Part shown: positions 1 to 5,976 of the stretch, piece by piece
Layout of the letters: each line of letters opens with the position of its first letter
How positions within the stretch are numbered: the first letter of the stretch is position 1
Assembly (NCBI GenBank): GCA_965371855.1
Contig: CBDUZZ010000028.1
Location: 1 to 56,218, forward strand
Source: JAADEM01 sp965371855
GTDB lineage: Bacteria > Bacteroidota > Bacteroidia > Bacteroidales > Marinilabiliaceae
Length of the DNA stretch: 56,218 nucleotides
Direction of reading: 5' to 3'
Made by a program: the position numbers and the translations under genes
The notes under the pieces: model-generated
The model's input: only the letters and a program-made list of their open reading frames with translations
Told to the model about the DNA's origin: nothing
Database searches by the model: none

Positions 1-112
1 TTTGAAATTTATTTGTTGGTTTTCAGGTAATTGTTACTTGCGAAACTTGAGTTAAAAGATAAAGGCTATACTATTAGTTTCTGCAAGATTCGCAAAACAT
101 ATTTCTTTGACA

Positions 113-176
113 AAAAGTTAAAATAAGTTAAATTTTTAACAGTGCAGAGTGGTTGCACTGTAACAACATATATTTG
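113..176 (+). promoter_or_regulatory. Conserved promoter/operator block, copy 1
   Basis: A perfect inverted repeat (CAGTGCA, 7-nt spacer, TGCACTG) lies at 140-160, and a Bacteroidota -7 box TATATTTG at 169-176. The same block recurs at 2806-2862 and 4706-4762, each time upstream of a DUF2059 gene. No good TTTG -33 box sits at the usual spacing, and the palindrome occupies that position, which suggests an operator for a regulator that replaces or blocks the -33 contact. That role is inference. Here about 250 bp, including a dispersed repeat, separate it from the gene, against 20-40 bp in the other two copies. Confidence 0.6.
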
Positions 177-209
177 CTCCTGAATTAATAATGAAATATT
201 GTTTTTTGC

Positions 210-390
210 GGCCTCTTTCAAGTTGTGCTTGTAGTGTGTTTGAAGATTTAGAGAGAGCGAGAAACTCAGAGGAACGAAGAGATCACTCGCCCGAACTTAA
301 TCTTTAAACAGACGGAAAGTGCAACTTGAAATAAGCCTTGATTTTTTTGTTTCGTTTTTGCATCAAGGCAAAAATGAAAGGCGAAAAAAA
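210..390 (+). repeat. Dispersed structured repeat, copy 1
   Basis: About 170 bp closely match, in inverted orientation, the sequence at 15598-15776. It folds as a long nested hairpin. The outer arms are TTTCAAGTTGTGCTT and AAGTGCAACTTGAAA; the inner arms are GTTTGAAGATT and AATCTTTAAAC. A second hairpin follows with arms GCCTTGAT and ATCAAGGC. Several arm positions differ between the two copies in a compensated way. The element sits between a conserved promoter and the first DUF2059 gene, so it would lie in the 5' leader of that transcript. Short reading frames inside it look like repeat artefacts. Confidence 0.75.
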
Positions 391-430
391 AACATATAGA
401 GAAAAAGAAATAACCATAAATAATACAACA

Positions 431-904
431 ATGACGTTACTATCTGCCGCTCTAAAGGGAGTTTTTACAAAAACATTTATGCTCGCAGTTCTACTACTAA
501 GTAGTTACTCCATAACAGCCCAAACAAGTGATTATGAAAAAGACCTTGAGAAACTGTTACAAATAAACGGCTCAACTGCTATGTACAACATAGCTTTTAA
601 CCAAATAAAAACTGCATTAGAGTCGCAAAAGCCGGATGTGCCTGACTCTTTATGGGTCAACCTCAAAACTGAAGTGTTCGATATCGAAGTAACGAACCTC
701 ACCAAACAGATGGTGCCTATCTACAAAAAGCATTTTACCCAAAAGGACGTTAAAGAGTTGATCACCTTTTACGAAACTCCTATTGGCAAAAAGCTTACTA
801 CAAAAACCCCTTTAATAACAAAAGATGCCATGCAAATAAGCCAACCATGGGCTATGAGCCTTATGGGTAAGTTTAATACGTGGCTGACTGAGAAGGGGTA
901 TTGA
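431..904 (+). CDS. DUF2059 family secreted protein, cassette 1
   Basis: About 157 aa. A signal peptide at residues 1-31 ends near SITAQ, followed by a DUF2059 domain over most of the rest (DLEKLLQINGSTAMY, then QMVPIYKKHF, then FYETPIGKKL and a C-terminal PWAMSLMGKF). DUF2059 proteins are small helical exported proteins of unknown function. The frame is open back to 338 and has another ATG at 374, but that upstream part lies in a dispersed repeat; I chose ATG 431 because it begins the signal peptide. Two nearly identical genes (2899-3405 and 4790-5278) and a fragment (1764-1867) occur nearby, each followed within 30-45 bp by a small peptide gene. That constant pairing suggests a role in export, folding or self-protection for the peptide, which is inference. 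Confidence 0.85.
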   Translation: MTLLSAALKGVFTKTFMLAVLLLSSYSITAQTSDYEKDLEKLLQINGSTAMYNIAFNQIKTALESQKPDVPDSLWVNLKTEVFDIEVTNLTKQMVPIYKKHFTQKDVKELITFYETPIGKKLTTKTPLITKDAMQISQPWAMSLMGKFNTWLTEKGY

Positions 905-942
905 GAAAACAAAAATATTTTTACTAATTTTAAATTTGAATT

Positions 943-1167
943 ATGGAAACAAAAAAAATGAGTTTTGAAGAAATGGAATCAATAAATGGTGGTTGGTCGT
1001 TTGGTTCACAATTTTGGGATGATTTTTCTTGTGGAATTGGAGGTGGAATAAATGGTGCAATAATTGGAGGATTAATTGGAGGTCCTGTCGGTTTTCTCGT
1101 TGGTTTAACCGCAGGGACTTTGATGGCAATGGGATGCTCGGCCGGAGCCGCTTTAGATAGAGAATAA
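943..1167 (+). CDS. Double-glycine leader peptide, bacteriocin-like 1
   Basis: 74 aa. Residues 1-17 match a double-glycine leader (MSFEEMESINGG, with G16-G17 at the expected cleavage site) of the sort cleaved by C39 peptidase domains of ABC exporters. The predicted 57-residue mature peptide starts WSFGSQFW. It is very glycine-rich with repeated GxxxG spacing (GGLIGGPVGFLVGLTAG), and has two cysteines (SCGIG and GCSAG) that could pair. This is the composition of class II bacteriocins. It starts 38 bp after the DUF2059 stop and precedes a four-helix membrane protein gene that could encode immunity. No exporter is present in the window. Confidence 0.75.
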   Translation: METKKMSFEEMESINGGWSFGSQFWDDFSCGIGGGINGAIIGGLIGGPVGFLVGLTAGTLMAMGCSAGAALDRE

Positions 1168-1194
1168 CAATAATTGTATTATATTAAGTCCTCT

Positions 1195-1248
1195 GAATTC
1201 TTTTTTAGCTTGTTTTTTGTTGATTTAATGTATTACTAAAAAGAATTC
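1195..1248 (+). repeat. Inverted repeat after peptide 1
   Basis: Arms GAATTCTTTTTTAG (1195-1208) and CTAAAAAGAATTC (1236-1248) are separated by a 27-nt loop. No T-tract follows the right arm, so this may be an attenuator or mRNA-stability structure between the peptide and the membrane-protein gene rather than a full terminator. Confidence 0.4.
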
Positions 1249-1286
1249 TTGAAACAATAGACTATTACTGATAAAATATATTTCTT

Positions 1287-1703
1287 ATGAAAAAACAAAA
1301 TCTCTCAAACAAAATTGCTTTTTTTTATATAATTGGTTTTGTTGTGGCTTTATTGTTATCTGTTTTATCATATACATTAAAACCGTCAAGTAGTTTTGCA
1401 ATACTATTTCCCTTAGTAAGTCTTTTTACATATTTAGGTGTTATAATACGAGGTAAGATTGAACCCATATCTTGGGGTAAAACATTAAAAAAAAGAATAT
1501 TTGCTATTCTTGTGGGGTTTACATCAATTTTTGTGATAATCTATATAGAATCAATTGCTTTATTTTATAACTATTTTGAAAGTCAAATTTTCATAAAGGC
1601 ATTGATTTTTGAAGGCATCTTATTAATTATCGGTTATATTATACTATATTTCTTATACTTAAAGCAAGTAATTTCAAAAGAACAAAAAAAAGAAAGTTTT
1701 TAA
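1287..1703 (+). CDS. Small integral membrane protein, possible immunity
   Basis: 138 aa with about four hydrophobic helices (roughly residues 10-28, 35-52, 68-90 and 105-127), a lysine-rich C-terminus and no recognisable domain. It follows peptide gene 1 by about 120 bp, with an inverted repeat between them. Its place right after a double-glycine peptide, and its size, fit an immunity protein that protects the producer's membrane. The sequence itself shows no family match I can name, so the role rests on position only. Base composition is very AT-rich, as in the neighbouring cargo genes. Confidence 0.7.
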   Translation: MKKQNLSNKIAFFYIIGFVVALLLSVLSYTLKPSSSFAILFPLVSLFTYLGVIIRGKIEPISWGKTLKKRIFAILVGFTSIFVIIYIESIALFYNYFESQIFIKALIFEGILLIIGYIILYFLYLKQVISKEQKKESF

Positions 1704-1763
1704 AGTTAAACTATCGTTTCAGAAAGAATAATAAGTATTATTTTTTACATAACTAACTAATTT

Positions 1764-1867
1764 CAAAAACCCCTTTAATAACCCAAGATGCCATGCAAAT
1801 TAGCTAACCATGGGCTATGAGCCTTATGGGTAAGTTTAATACGTGGCTGACTGATAAGGGGTATTGA
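1764..1867 (+). pseudogene. 3' remnant of a DUF2059 gene
   Basis: This stretch matches the last ~34 codons of the intact DUF2059 genes almost base for base (TPLIT, DAMQIS, PWAMSLMGKFNTWL, DKGY). It has an in-frame TAA at 1805-1807 where the intact copies have CAA, and it lacks the upstream 80% of the gene. It sits at the DUF2059 position in front of peptide gene 2, with the same ~40-bp spacing. This shows that cassette 2 once had its own DUF2059 gene or arrived with only its 3' end through recombination. Confidence 0.85.
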
Positions 1868-1908
1868 GAAAAAAAGAAATTATTATTTTAATTTTTAAAA
1901 TTTGAATT

Positions 1909-2121
1909 ATGAACCCAAGATGTTTGAATTTATTAGAACTTGAAGATCTTTATGGAGGCGATAGTTGGTCTAATATTTATGACTGCATGGCAAGTGCATA
2001 CAGAGATTACGGATGGTGGTCAGGAGCTTTATGGGCTGTTTCTATAGCTCTCCCATCATATACAGTTGTAGCTGTAGCAGGTGCTTGTACTGGTCACTTG
2101 TTGGTTTTAGGAGAACTTTGA
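1909..2121 (+). CDS. Double-glycine leader peptide, bacteriocin-like 2
   Basis: 70 aa. Leader residues 1-17 (LNLLELEDLYGG) end in G16-G17. The predicted 53-residue mature peptide begins DSWSNIYD, is rich in aromatic residues (DYGWWSGALW), and has two cysteines (YDCMAS and GACTGH). Apart from the leader it is unrelated to peptide 1. The start ATG is preceded by the same AATTTGAATT run as peptide 1. It lies 41 bp after the DUF2059 remnant and 23 bp before the 81-aa membrane protein gene. Function as a bacteriocin or signal peptide is inferred from leader, size and context. Confidence 0.72.
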   Translation: MNPRCLNLLELEDLYGGDSWSNIYDCMASAYRDYGWWSGALWAVSIALPSYTVVAVAGACTGHLLVLGEL

Positions 2122-2144
2122 TTTTACATTTAATCTAAAAAATA

Positions 2145-2390
2145 ATGAAAAATCTTATTATCTATTACATTGTTATACTACTCCCTTTATGTGTTTTATT
2201 TTGGATACTGTTTTCGTTAGACAATAGTAAACTTTTCATAATATTACTATTGATATACGGAATAGTATTTCGCCCTTTAATTGATGCATACAGGCTAATA
2301 AAAAAAGGAGTCATACAAAAAAAAAGCTGGTGGAAAATGTTTAGTCCTATTGCTCATGTGAAGTGGTTCAGGGAATTATATCTTAAATAA
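2145..2390 (+). CDS. Two-helix membrane protein, possible immunity
   Basis: 81 aa with two hydrophobic helices (about residues 4-24 and 29-46) followed by a basic, tryptophan-containing tail (KKSWWKMFSPIAHVKWF). It is 23 bp downstream of peptide 2 and probably co-transcribed, with a strong terminator (2438-2475) 48 bp after it. Size, topology and position suit a small immunity protein for peptide 2, but no family is recognisable to me, so this is inference from context. Confidence 0.7.
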   Translation: MKNLIIYYIVILLPLCVLFWILFSLDNSKLFIILLLIYGIVFRPLIDAYRLIKKGVIQKKSWWKMFSPIAHVKWFRELYLK

Positions 2391-2437
2391 GATAGATATT
2401 GAAGTAACTGTAGGTTTTGGATTATAAAATTTATCTT

Positions 2438-2475
2438 GAAAATACTACTTGAAAAGTAATCAAGTAGTATTTTTC
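2438..2475 (+). terminator. Hairpin terminator after cassette 2
   Basis: Near-perfect arms GAAAATACTACTTGA (2438-2452) and TCAAGTAGTATTTTTC (2460-2475) with a 7-nt loop. The right arm ends in a T-rich stretch. It ends the peptide 2/81-aa membrane protein transcript. Confidence 0.75.
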
Positions 2476-2546
2476 ATTTTAACTATAATCTCTTGTCCTA
2501 AAATAATTATTTCAAATAATACATATAAGCAAAAATAAATAACTAT

Positions 2547-2807
2547 ATGAAACCCACCCACATTTATTTAGTCATCCTCATCTTAGTATTATCCTACACC
2601 CTATTAACAGACATGCTAATAACCGACGACCTCTATTTCCGGAGTTTTACCGGCCATATGTCATCGGAGATGATAATGAAGGCACTAAATATCAAGCATC
2701 GGTTTGGTTGGCTCTCATATGTTATTGCACCTTTAATAGTAACCATCAAAATGTTTTTAATTACCGGGGTGCTTTTCAGTGGTAGTCTGTTTCTCGATAA
2801 AAGTTAA
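2547..2807 (+). CDS. 86-aa membrane protein, frame copy 1
   Basis: 86 aa with two predicted helices (about residues 5-22 and 57-82) around a loop with LITDDLYFRSF. It is nearly identical to the gene at 4447-4707: from the GACCTC codons (2628) onward the DNA is identical to the other copy through the stop codon and 56 bp beyond. Faint similarity of hydrophobic pattern to the N-terminal half of the membrane protein at 7366-7938, and the abrupt end at FLDKS, suggest a truncated gene. It sits right in front of the promoter block of the next DUF2059 gene. Function unknown. Confidence 0.6.
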   Translation: MKPTHIYLVILILVLSYTLLTDMLITDDLYFRSFTGHMSSEMIMKALNIKHRFGWLSYVIAPLIVTIKMFLITGVLFSGSLFLDKS

Positions 2808-2863
2808 AGTAAGTTAAAATATTAACAGTGCAGAGTGGTTGCACTGTAACAACATATATTTGT
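2628..2863 (+). repeat. 236-bp perfect direct repeat, copy 1
   Basis: Read base for base, 2628-2863 equals 4528-4763 (offset exactly 1900). It covers the 3' two-thirds of the 86-aa gene plus the promoter/operator block of the following DUF2059 gene. Absence of any difference points to a recent duplication or ongoing gene conversion. Confidence 0.9.
2806..2862 (+). promoter_or_regulatory. Conserved promoter/operator block, copy 2
   Basis: The palindrome CAGTGCA-N7-TGCACTG is at 2826-2846 and the -7 box TATATTTG at 2855-2862. The start codon of the DUF2059 gene follows 36 bp after the -7 box, giving a leader of about 30 nt. Confidence 0.65.
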
Positions 2864-2898
2864 GTTGAAAAACAGAAAGTATATTAAATCCAAATCAA

Positions 2899-3405
2899 AT
2901 GCGAATTAATAAAAAAAAGCCTTTATCGTGTTCTTCCCCACTTAGGGGGGATAAGAGGGGGGCTACTATCCGGTTATTTACACTAACAGCTATACTGTTT
3001 AGCTGTTTTACCATAATCGCCCAAACAAACGACTACGACAAAGACCTTGAAAAGCTGTTACAAACAAACGGCTCAACTGCGATGTACAACATTGCTTTTA
3101 ACCAAATAAAAACCGCACTAAAGGCGCAAAAGCCAAGCGTGCCCGACTCTTTATGGGTCAACCTCAAAACTGAAGTGTTCGATATCGAAGTAAAGAACCT
3201 CACCAAACAGATGGTGCCTATCTACAAAAAGCATTTTACCCATGCGGACGTGAAAGATTTGATCACCTTTTACGAAACACCTATTGGTAAAAAGCTTACT
3301 ACCAAAACCCCCTTAATAACAAAAGATGCCATGCAAATTAGCCAACCTTGGGCAATGAGCCTTATGGGTAAGTTTAATACATGGCTGACGGATAAGGGGT
3401 ATTAG
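2899..3405 (+). CDS. DUF2059 family secreted protein, cassette 3
   Basis: 168 aa. The mature part is almost identical to the other two DUF2059 copies (YDKDLEKLLQTNGSTAMY, QMVPIYKKHFTHADVKDL, FYETPIGKKL). The N-terminus differs: before the hydrophobic core (IRLFTLTAILFSCFTIIAQ) there is a stretch CSSPLRGDKRG. Its DNA, a C-rich then G-rich palindromic run at about 2936-2965, looks like an intergenic repeat inserted in frame into the signal peptide n-region. Start ATG 2899 fits the -7 box at 2855-2862. Peptide gene 3 follows after 27 bp. Function unknown, probably periplasmic. Confidence 0.85.
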   Translation: MRINKKKPLSCSSPLRGDKRGATIRLFTLTAILFSCFTIIAQTNDYDKDLEKLLQTNGSTAMYNIAFNQIKTALKAQKPSVPDSLWVNLKTEVFDIEVKNLTKQMVPIYKKHFTHADVKDLITFYETPIGKKLTTKTPLITKDAMQISQPWAMSLMGKFNTWLTDKGY

Positions 3406-3432
3406 AAAAATAATTGCTGAAATTTAAATGAA

Positions 3433-3633
3433 ATGAAAGAATTAAATTTATTAGAAATGACCACTATAGAAGGTGGTGTTTGGTGCGCAGGCAGCGGTGA
3501 AGTTGATTTTTGGGGTGGGTTGGCTGCAGGTATTGGAATTGTATTACTTTTCACACCAGCTTTTGCTATAGGTGGAACTATATTAGTTCATTCTGGAGCT
3601 GCTTTATTATTAAATCATCAATGCATGGAATAA
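3433..3633 (+). CDS. Double-glycine leader peptide, bacteriocin-like 3
   Basis: 66 aa. Leader residues 1-15 (LNLLEMTTIEGG) end in G14-G15. The predicted 51-residue mature peptide begins VWCAGSGEVDFWGG, continues as a hydrophobic Gly/Ala/Ile segment, and ends LNHQCME. Its two cysteines sit near its two ends, so a disulfide would close most of the peptide into a loop. It is 27 bp downstream of the DUF2059 stop and is followed 26 bp later by a second peptide gene, suggesting a two-peptide system. Confidence 0.72.
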   Translation: MKELNLLEMTTIEGGVWCAGSGEVDFWGGLAAGIGIVLLFTPAFAIGGTILVHSGAALLLNHQCME

Positions 3634-3659
3634 GTATTTAAACTTAAAAAAAAGAAAAA

Positions 3660-3890
3660 ATGAACAACAGCACAAAATTAACAATAGATGAGATGTTAGC
3701 AATTAATGGAGACGGTTGGTTAGATATTGCCAACGGCATTTGTCTAGGACTTGCTACTGGAGGCGCAATTACAGCTGGTGCTGCGTATTTCGGAATTATT
3801 GCAATATCAGTTTCCGCGACAGGAGGCGTGGCTCTTGCAGCCTTAGGATTAGGATGTGTAGGCTTAGGAATTTATAATTACTATGAATAA
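3660..3890 (+). CDS. Leader peptide, bacteriocin-like 4 (GD site)
   Basis: 76 aa. The leader resembles the others (LTIDEMLAINGD), but the expected second glycine is Asp18, giving G17-D18 with G19-W20 next. Cleavage after GD, or one residue later, would be non-canonical. The core is a long Gly/Ala-rich hydrophobic stretch (GLATGGAITAGAAYFG) with two cysteines (GICLGL and GLGCVGL) and a short tail NYYE. It directly follows peptide 3 and may be its partner. A 54-aa membrane protein gene follows 78 bp downstream. Confidence 0.68.
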   Translation: MNNSTKLTIDEMLAINGDGWLDIANGICLGLATGGAITAGAAYFGIIAISVSATGGVALAALGLGCVGLGIYNYYE

Positions 3891-3968
3891 TTTAATTATA
3901 ATGATTATTTATTGCATTTGCAACTTGCATTTACGCTATCCCTCCATTTTTAATCAAATTTGTTTGAC

Positions 3969-4133
3969 ATGAGTAAAAAAGCTATTTATCTTATTTCAAG
4001 TATATTTTCCTTACTTATCGGCTTGTTTTTAATATCTCAACAATCAAAGGAAAGGCAATTCTATGTAGGCATTCTTTTCGCTGTAGGAATAGTAATTGTT
4101 TTGATATTGAAAATTAGAAAAAATGAGAAATAG
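3969..4133 (+). CDS. 54-aa two-helix membrane protein, possible immunity
   Basis: The frame runs ATG 3969 to TAG 4131-4133 and encodes 54 aa: MSKKAIYLISSIFSLLIG, a charged turn QQSKERQ, a second helix FYVGILFAVGIVIVLIL, and a basic tail KIRKNEK. The two-helix hairpin with positive ends is typical of small bacteriocin immunity proteins, and it occupies the post-peptide slot as in cassettes 1 and 2. A strong terminator follows at 4223-4262. No homologue is recognised. Confidence 0.6.
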   Translation: MSKKAIYLISSIFSLLIGLFLISQQSKERQFYVGILFAVGIVIVLILKIRKNEK

Positions 4134-4222
4134 TTTTTGTTTATAGTTAAATTAGATTACTCCTTTCAAAAAGAAAGATAATCACAATTTTAATGAATAT
4201 TTGTTTATGTTAGCACATATGA

Positions 4223-4277
4223 AAAGGAATATAGTGTAGGTAACATTACACTATATTCCTTTTGTTCTGTTTTTGTA
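4223..4277 (+). terminator. Strong terminator after cassette 3
   Basis: Perfect 16-bp arms AAAGGAATATAGTGTA (4223-4238) and TACACTATATTCCTTT (4247-4262) with an 8-nt loop, followed by TTGTTCTGTTTTTG. The rest of the gap 4134-4446 is AT-rich and I recognise nothing else in it. Confidence 0.85.
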
Positions 4278-4446
4278 ATATTGTTAATATTTAGGTTAGG
4301 AAACGGTTTTTATACCAAAAAAAGCTACGATCTAATTTTCATTTTAGGGATTTCTAAAATAGAATAAAATAAAACTGAGATGTTTTGTTTAAAAAAATGG
4401 AGAAAAGAAGACTATTAGTTACATATAAACAATCACAAAAAACCTC

Positions 4447-4707
4447 ATGAAACCCAACGGCATCTACCTGATAATCCTTATTTTAGTATTATCCAATACA
4501 CTATTAACAGACATGCTAATTACCGATGACCTCTATTTCCGGAGTTTTACCGGCCATATGTCATCGGAGATGATAATGAAGGCACTAAATATCAAGCATC
4601 GGTTTGGTTGGCTCTCATATGTTATTGCACCTTTAATAGTAACCATCAAAATGTTTTTAATTACCGGGGTGCTTTTCAGTGGTAGTCTGTTTCTCGATAA
4701 AAGTTAA
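4447..4707 (+). CDS. 86-aa membrane protein, frame copy 2
   Basis: 86 aa, differing from the copy at 2547-2807 in only five residues, all within the first 17. From codon 28 onward the DNA is identical. There are two predicted helices. It ends 18 bp before the palindrome of the promoter for the next DUF2059 gene. With its twin it marks the right-hand frame of cassettes 2 and 3. Truncation of a longer membrane protein is possible (see 2547-2807). Function unknown. Confidence 0.6.
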   Translation: MKPNGIYLIILILVLSNTLLTDMLITDDLYFRSFTGHMSSEMIMKALNIKHRFGWLSYVIAPLIVTIKMFLITGVLFSGSLFLDKS

Positions 4708-4763
4708 AGTAAGTTAAAATATTAACAGTGCAGAGTGGTTGCACTGTAACAACATATATTTGT
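4528..4763 (+). repeat. 236-bp perfect direct repeat, copy 2
   Basis: Identical to 2628-2863. Upstream of 4528 the two 86-aa genes differ at scattered positions, mostly in the first 60 bp. Downstream of 4763 the two leaders diverge at once. Confidence 0.9.
4706..4762 (+). promoter_or_regulatory. Conserved promoter/operator block, copy 3
   Basis: The palindrome CAGTGCA-N7-TGCACTG is at 4726-4746 and the -7 box TATATTTG at 4755-4762, 27 bp before the DUF2059 start at 4790. Confidence 0.65.
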
Positions 4764-4789
4764 TGTTGAAAACATTAAAAAATATCACA

Positions 4790-5278
4790 ATGAATAATAA
4801 AATATTTTCTTTCCTGTATTTCCCCATTAGAGGGGCTGCTATCCGGTTATTTACACTAACAGCTATACTGATTAGTTGCTTTGCCGTAACAGCCCAAACA
4901 AACGATTACGACAAAGACCTTGAAAAGCTGTTACAAATAAACGGCTCAACTGCGATGTACAACATTGCTTTTAATCAGATAAAAACCGCACTAAAGGCAC
5001 AAAAGCCGGATGTGCCTGACTCTTTATGGGTCAACCTCAAAACTGAGGTATTCGATATCGAAGTAACGAACCTCACCAAACAGATGGTGCCTCTCTACAA
5101 AAAGCATTTTACTCATGCGGACGTGAAAGATTTGATCGCCTTTTACGAAAGCCCCATTGGCAAAAAGCTTTCTACGAAAACCCCCTTAATAACCAAAGAT
5201 GCCATGCAAATTAGCCAACCATGGGCTATGAGCCTTATGGGTAAATTTAATGCATGGTTGGGGGAGAAGGGGTATTGA
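4790..5278 (+). CDS. DUF2059 family secreted protein, cassette 4
   Basis: About 162 aa from ATG 4790. The frame extends back to a TTG at 4739, but that lies inside the operator palindrome and upstream of the -7 box. The signal peptide ends near AVTAQ (hydrophobic core IRLFTLTAILISCF), followed by a DUF2059 domain over most of the mature protein, nearly identical to the copies at 431 and 2899 except for small changes such as FYESPIGKKL. The Gly/Ala-rich peptide gene at 5309 follows after 30 bp. Unknown function, expected in the periplasm. Confidence 0.87.
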   Translation: MNNKIFSFLYFPIRGAAIRLFTLTAILISCFAVTAQTNDYDKDLEKLLQINGSTAMYNIAFNQIKTALKAQKPDVPDSLWVNLKTEVFDIEVTNLTKQMVPLYKKHFTHADVKDLIAFYESPIGKKLSTKTPLITKDAMQISQPWAMSLMGKFNAWLGEKGY

Positions 5279-5308
5279 AAAATATACATTAAAAAAAATG
5301 AAAATTAC

Positions 5309-5638
5309 ATGAATAAAAGAAAAGCATTTTTAGGACTTTTTATTTGCATCTCGTTCTTGTTTTCCATAAGCGCCTTACAGCAATTATCCATAAAAAATGG
5401 AGCTAGTGCTAAAGTTGGTTATGTTGCGGCAAGCTACCTGAGTGATGCTATAGGAGCAGAAGGTAAAGTGAGAGGTGCTATTGAAAATGGAGGTGCAGCG
5501 TTAGGTGCAGGTGCTGCCGTAGTTGGAACAGGAATACTTGCTGCAACTTTGGAAGCAACTGCTTCAGGAGCTAAACTCGGAGCATTACTGGGAGGACCAT
5601 GGGGACTTGTAGCCGGTGCTGTTGTCGGTGCTGTGTAA
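5309..5638 (+). CDS. Gly/Ala-rich hydrophobic peptide, circular-bacteriocin-like
   Basis: 109 aa. An N-terminal hydrophobic segment (residues 5-22) could be a signal or leader; there is no double-glycine motif. Residues 32-109 are a low-charge, Gly/Ala/Val-rich helical stretch with many small-residue spacings (GGAALGAGAAVVGTG, then GALLGGPWGLVAGAVVGAV). The composition and helix-like segments resemble circular (saposin-fold) bacteriocins, and the end shares the GGP-G motif with peptide 1. It follows a DUF2059 gene, and the next genes encode an M48 protease and a SpoIIM/DUF95 protein; DUF95 proteins are standard members of circular-bacteriocin loci. The family call is inference. It could instead be a membrane-active toxin of another class. 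Confidence 0.62.
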   Translation: MNKRKAFLGLFICISFLFSISALQQLSIKNGASAKVGYVAASYLSDAIGAEGKVRGAIENGGAALGAGAAVVGTGILAATLEATASGAKLGALLGGPWGLVAGAVVGAV

Positions 5639-5649
5639 ACAATTAAGAA

Positions 5650-5736
5650 GTGGCTGTCTCTATGATTACATGAATTTTTTAGAAACTTATAAATAGAAAT
5701 TCTAATTTCATGTAATCAGATTTTGGAGACAGACAC
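5650..5736. repeat. 87-bp inverted-repeat element (MITE-like or terminator)
   Basis: Outer ends GTGGCTGTCTC and GAGACAGACAC are nearly complementary. Inner arms TGATTACATGAA and TTCATGTAATCA are perfect. The form is that of a small non-autonomous transposon relic or a long terminator. It separates the peptide gene from the M48 gene. The remaining ~240 bp to 5976 show nothing I can name. Confidence 0.55.
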
Positions 5737-5976
5737 TTTTCAAATTTTAAAAGCTGGAGAAGTTGTTTTGCAAAAAGAATAGGCTATTTCAAACAATCGC
5801 ATTAAAATATTGATTTTCAATTTGTTTATTTTAGAAGGTTCTTTGAAAAGGTGTAATTTGAAGTTCTCTTTTATAAGTTTAGAAATGAGAAAAACAATGT
5901 ACTTTTAAATAAAAGATATTAACTATCATCATTCGTTACAAATGAATGACAATTTTACATCACAAAGAATTAGCTT

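Noticed and set aside
191..307. Short reading frame starting MKYCFLRPLSSCACS
   Set aside because: It lies wholly in the dispersed structured repeat, and the inverted copy at 15598-15776 does not keep the frame; it is a repeat artefact.
338..430. Longer start for the first DUF2059 gene
   Set aside because: The extra residues come from the dispersed repeat and precede the signal peptide; the other copies have no counterpart.
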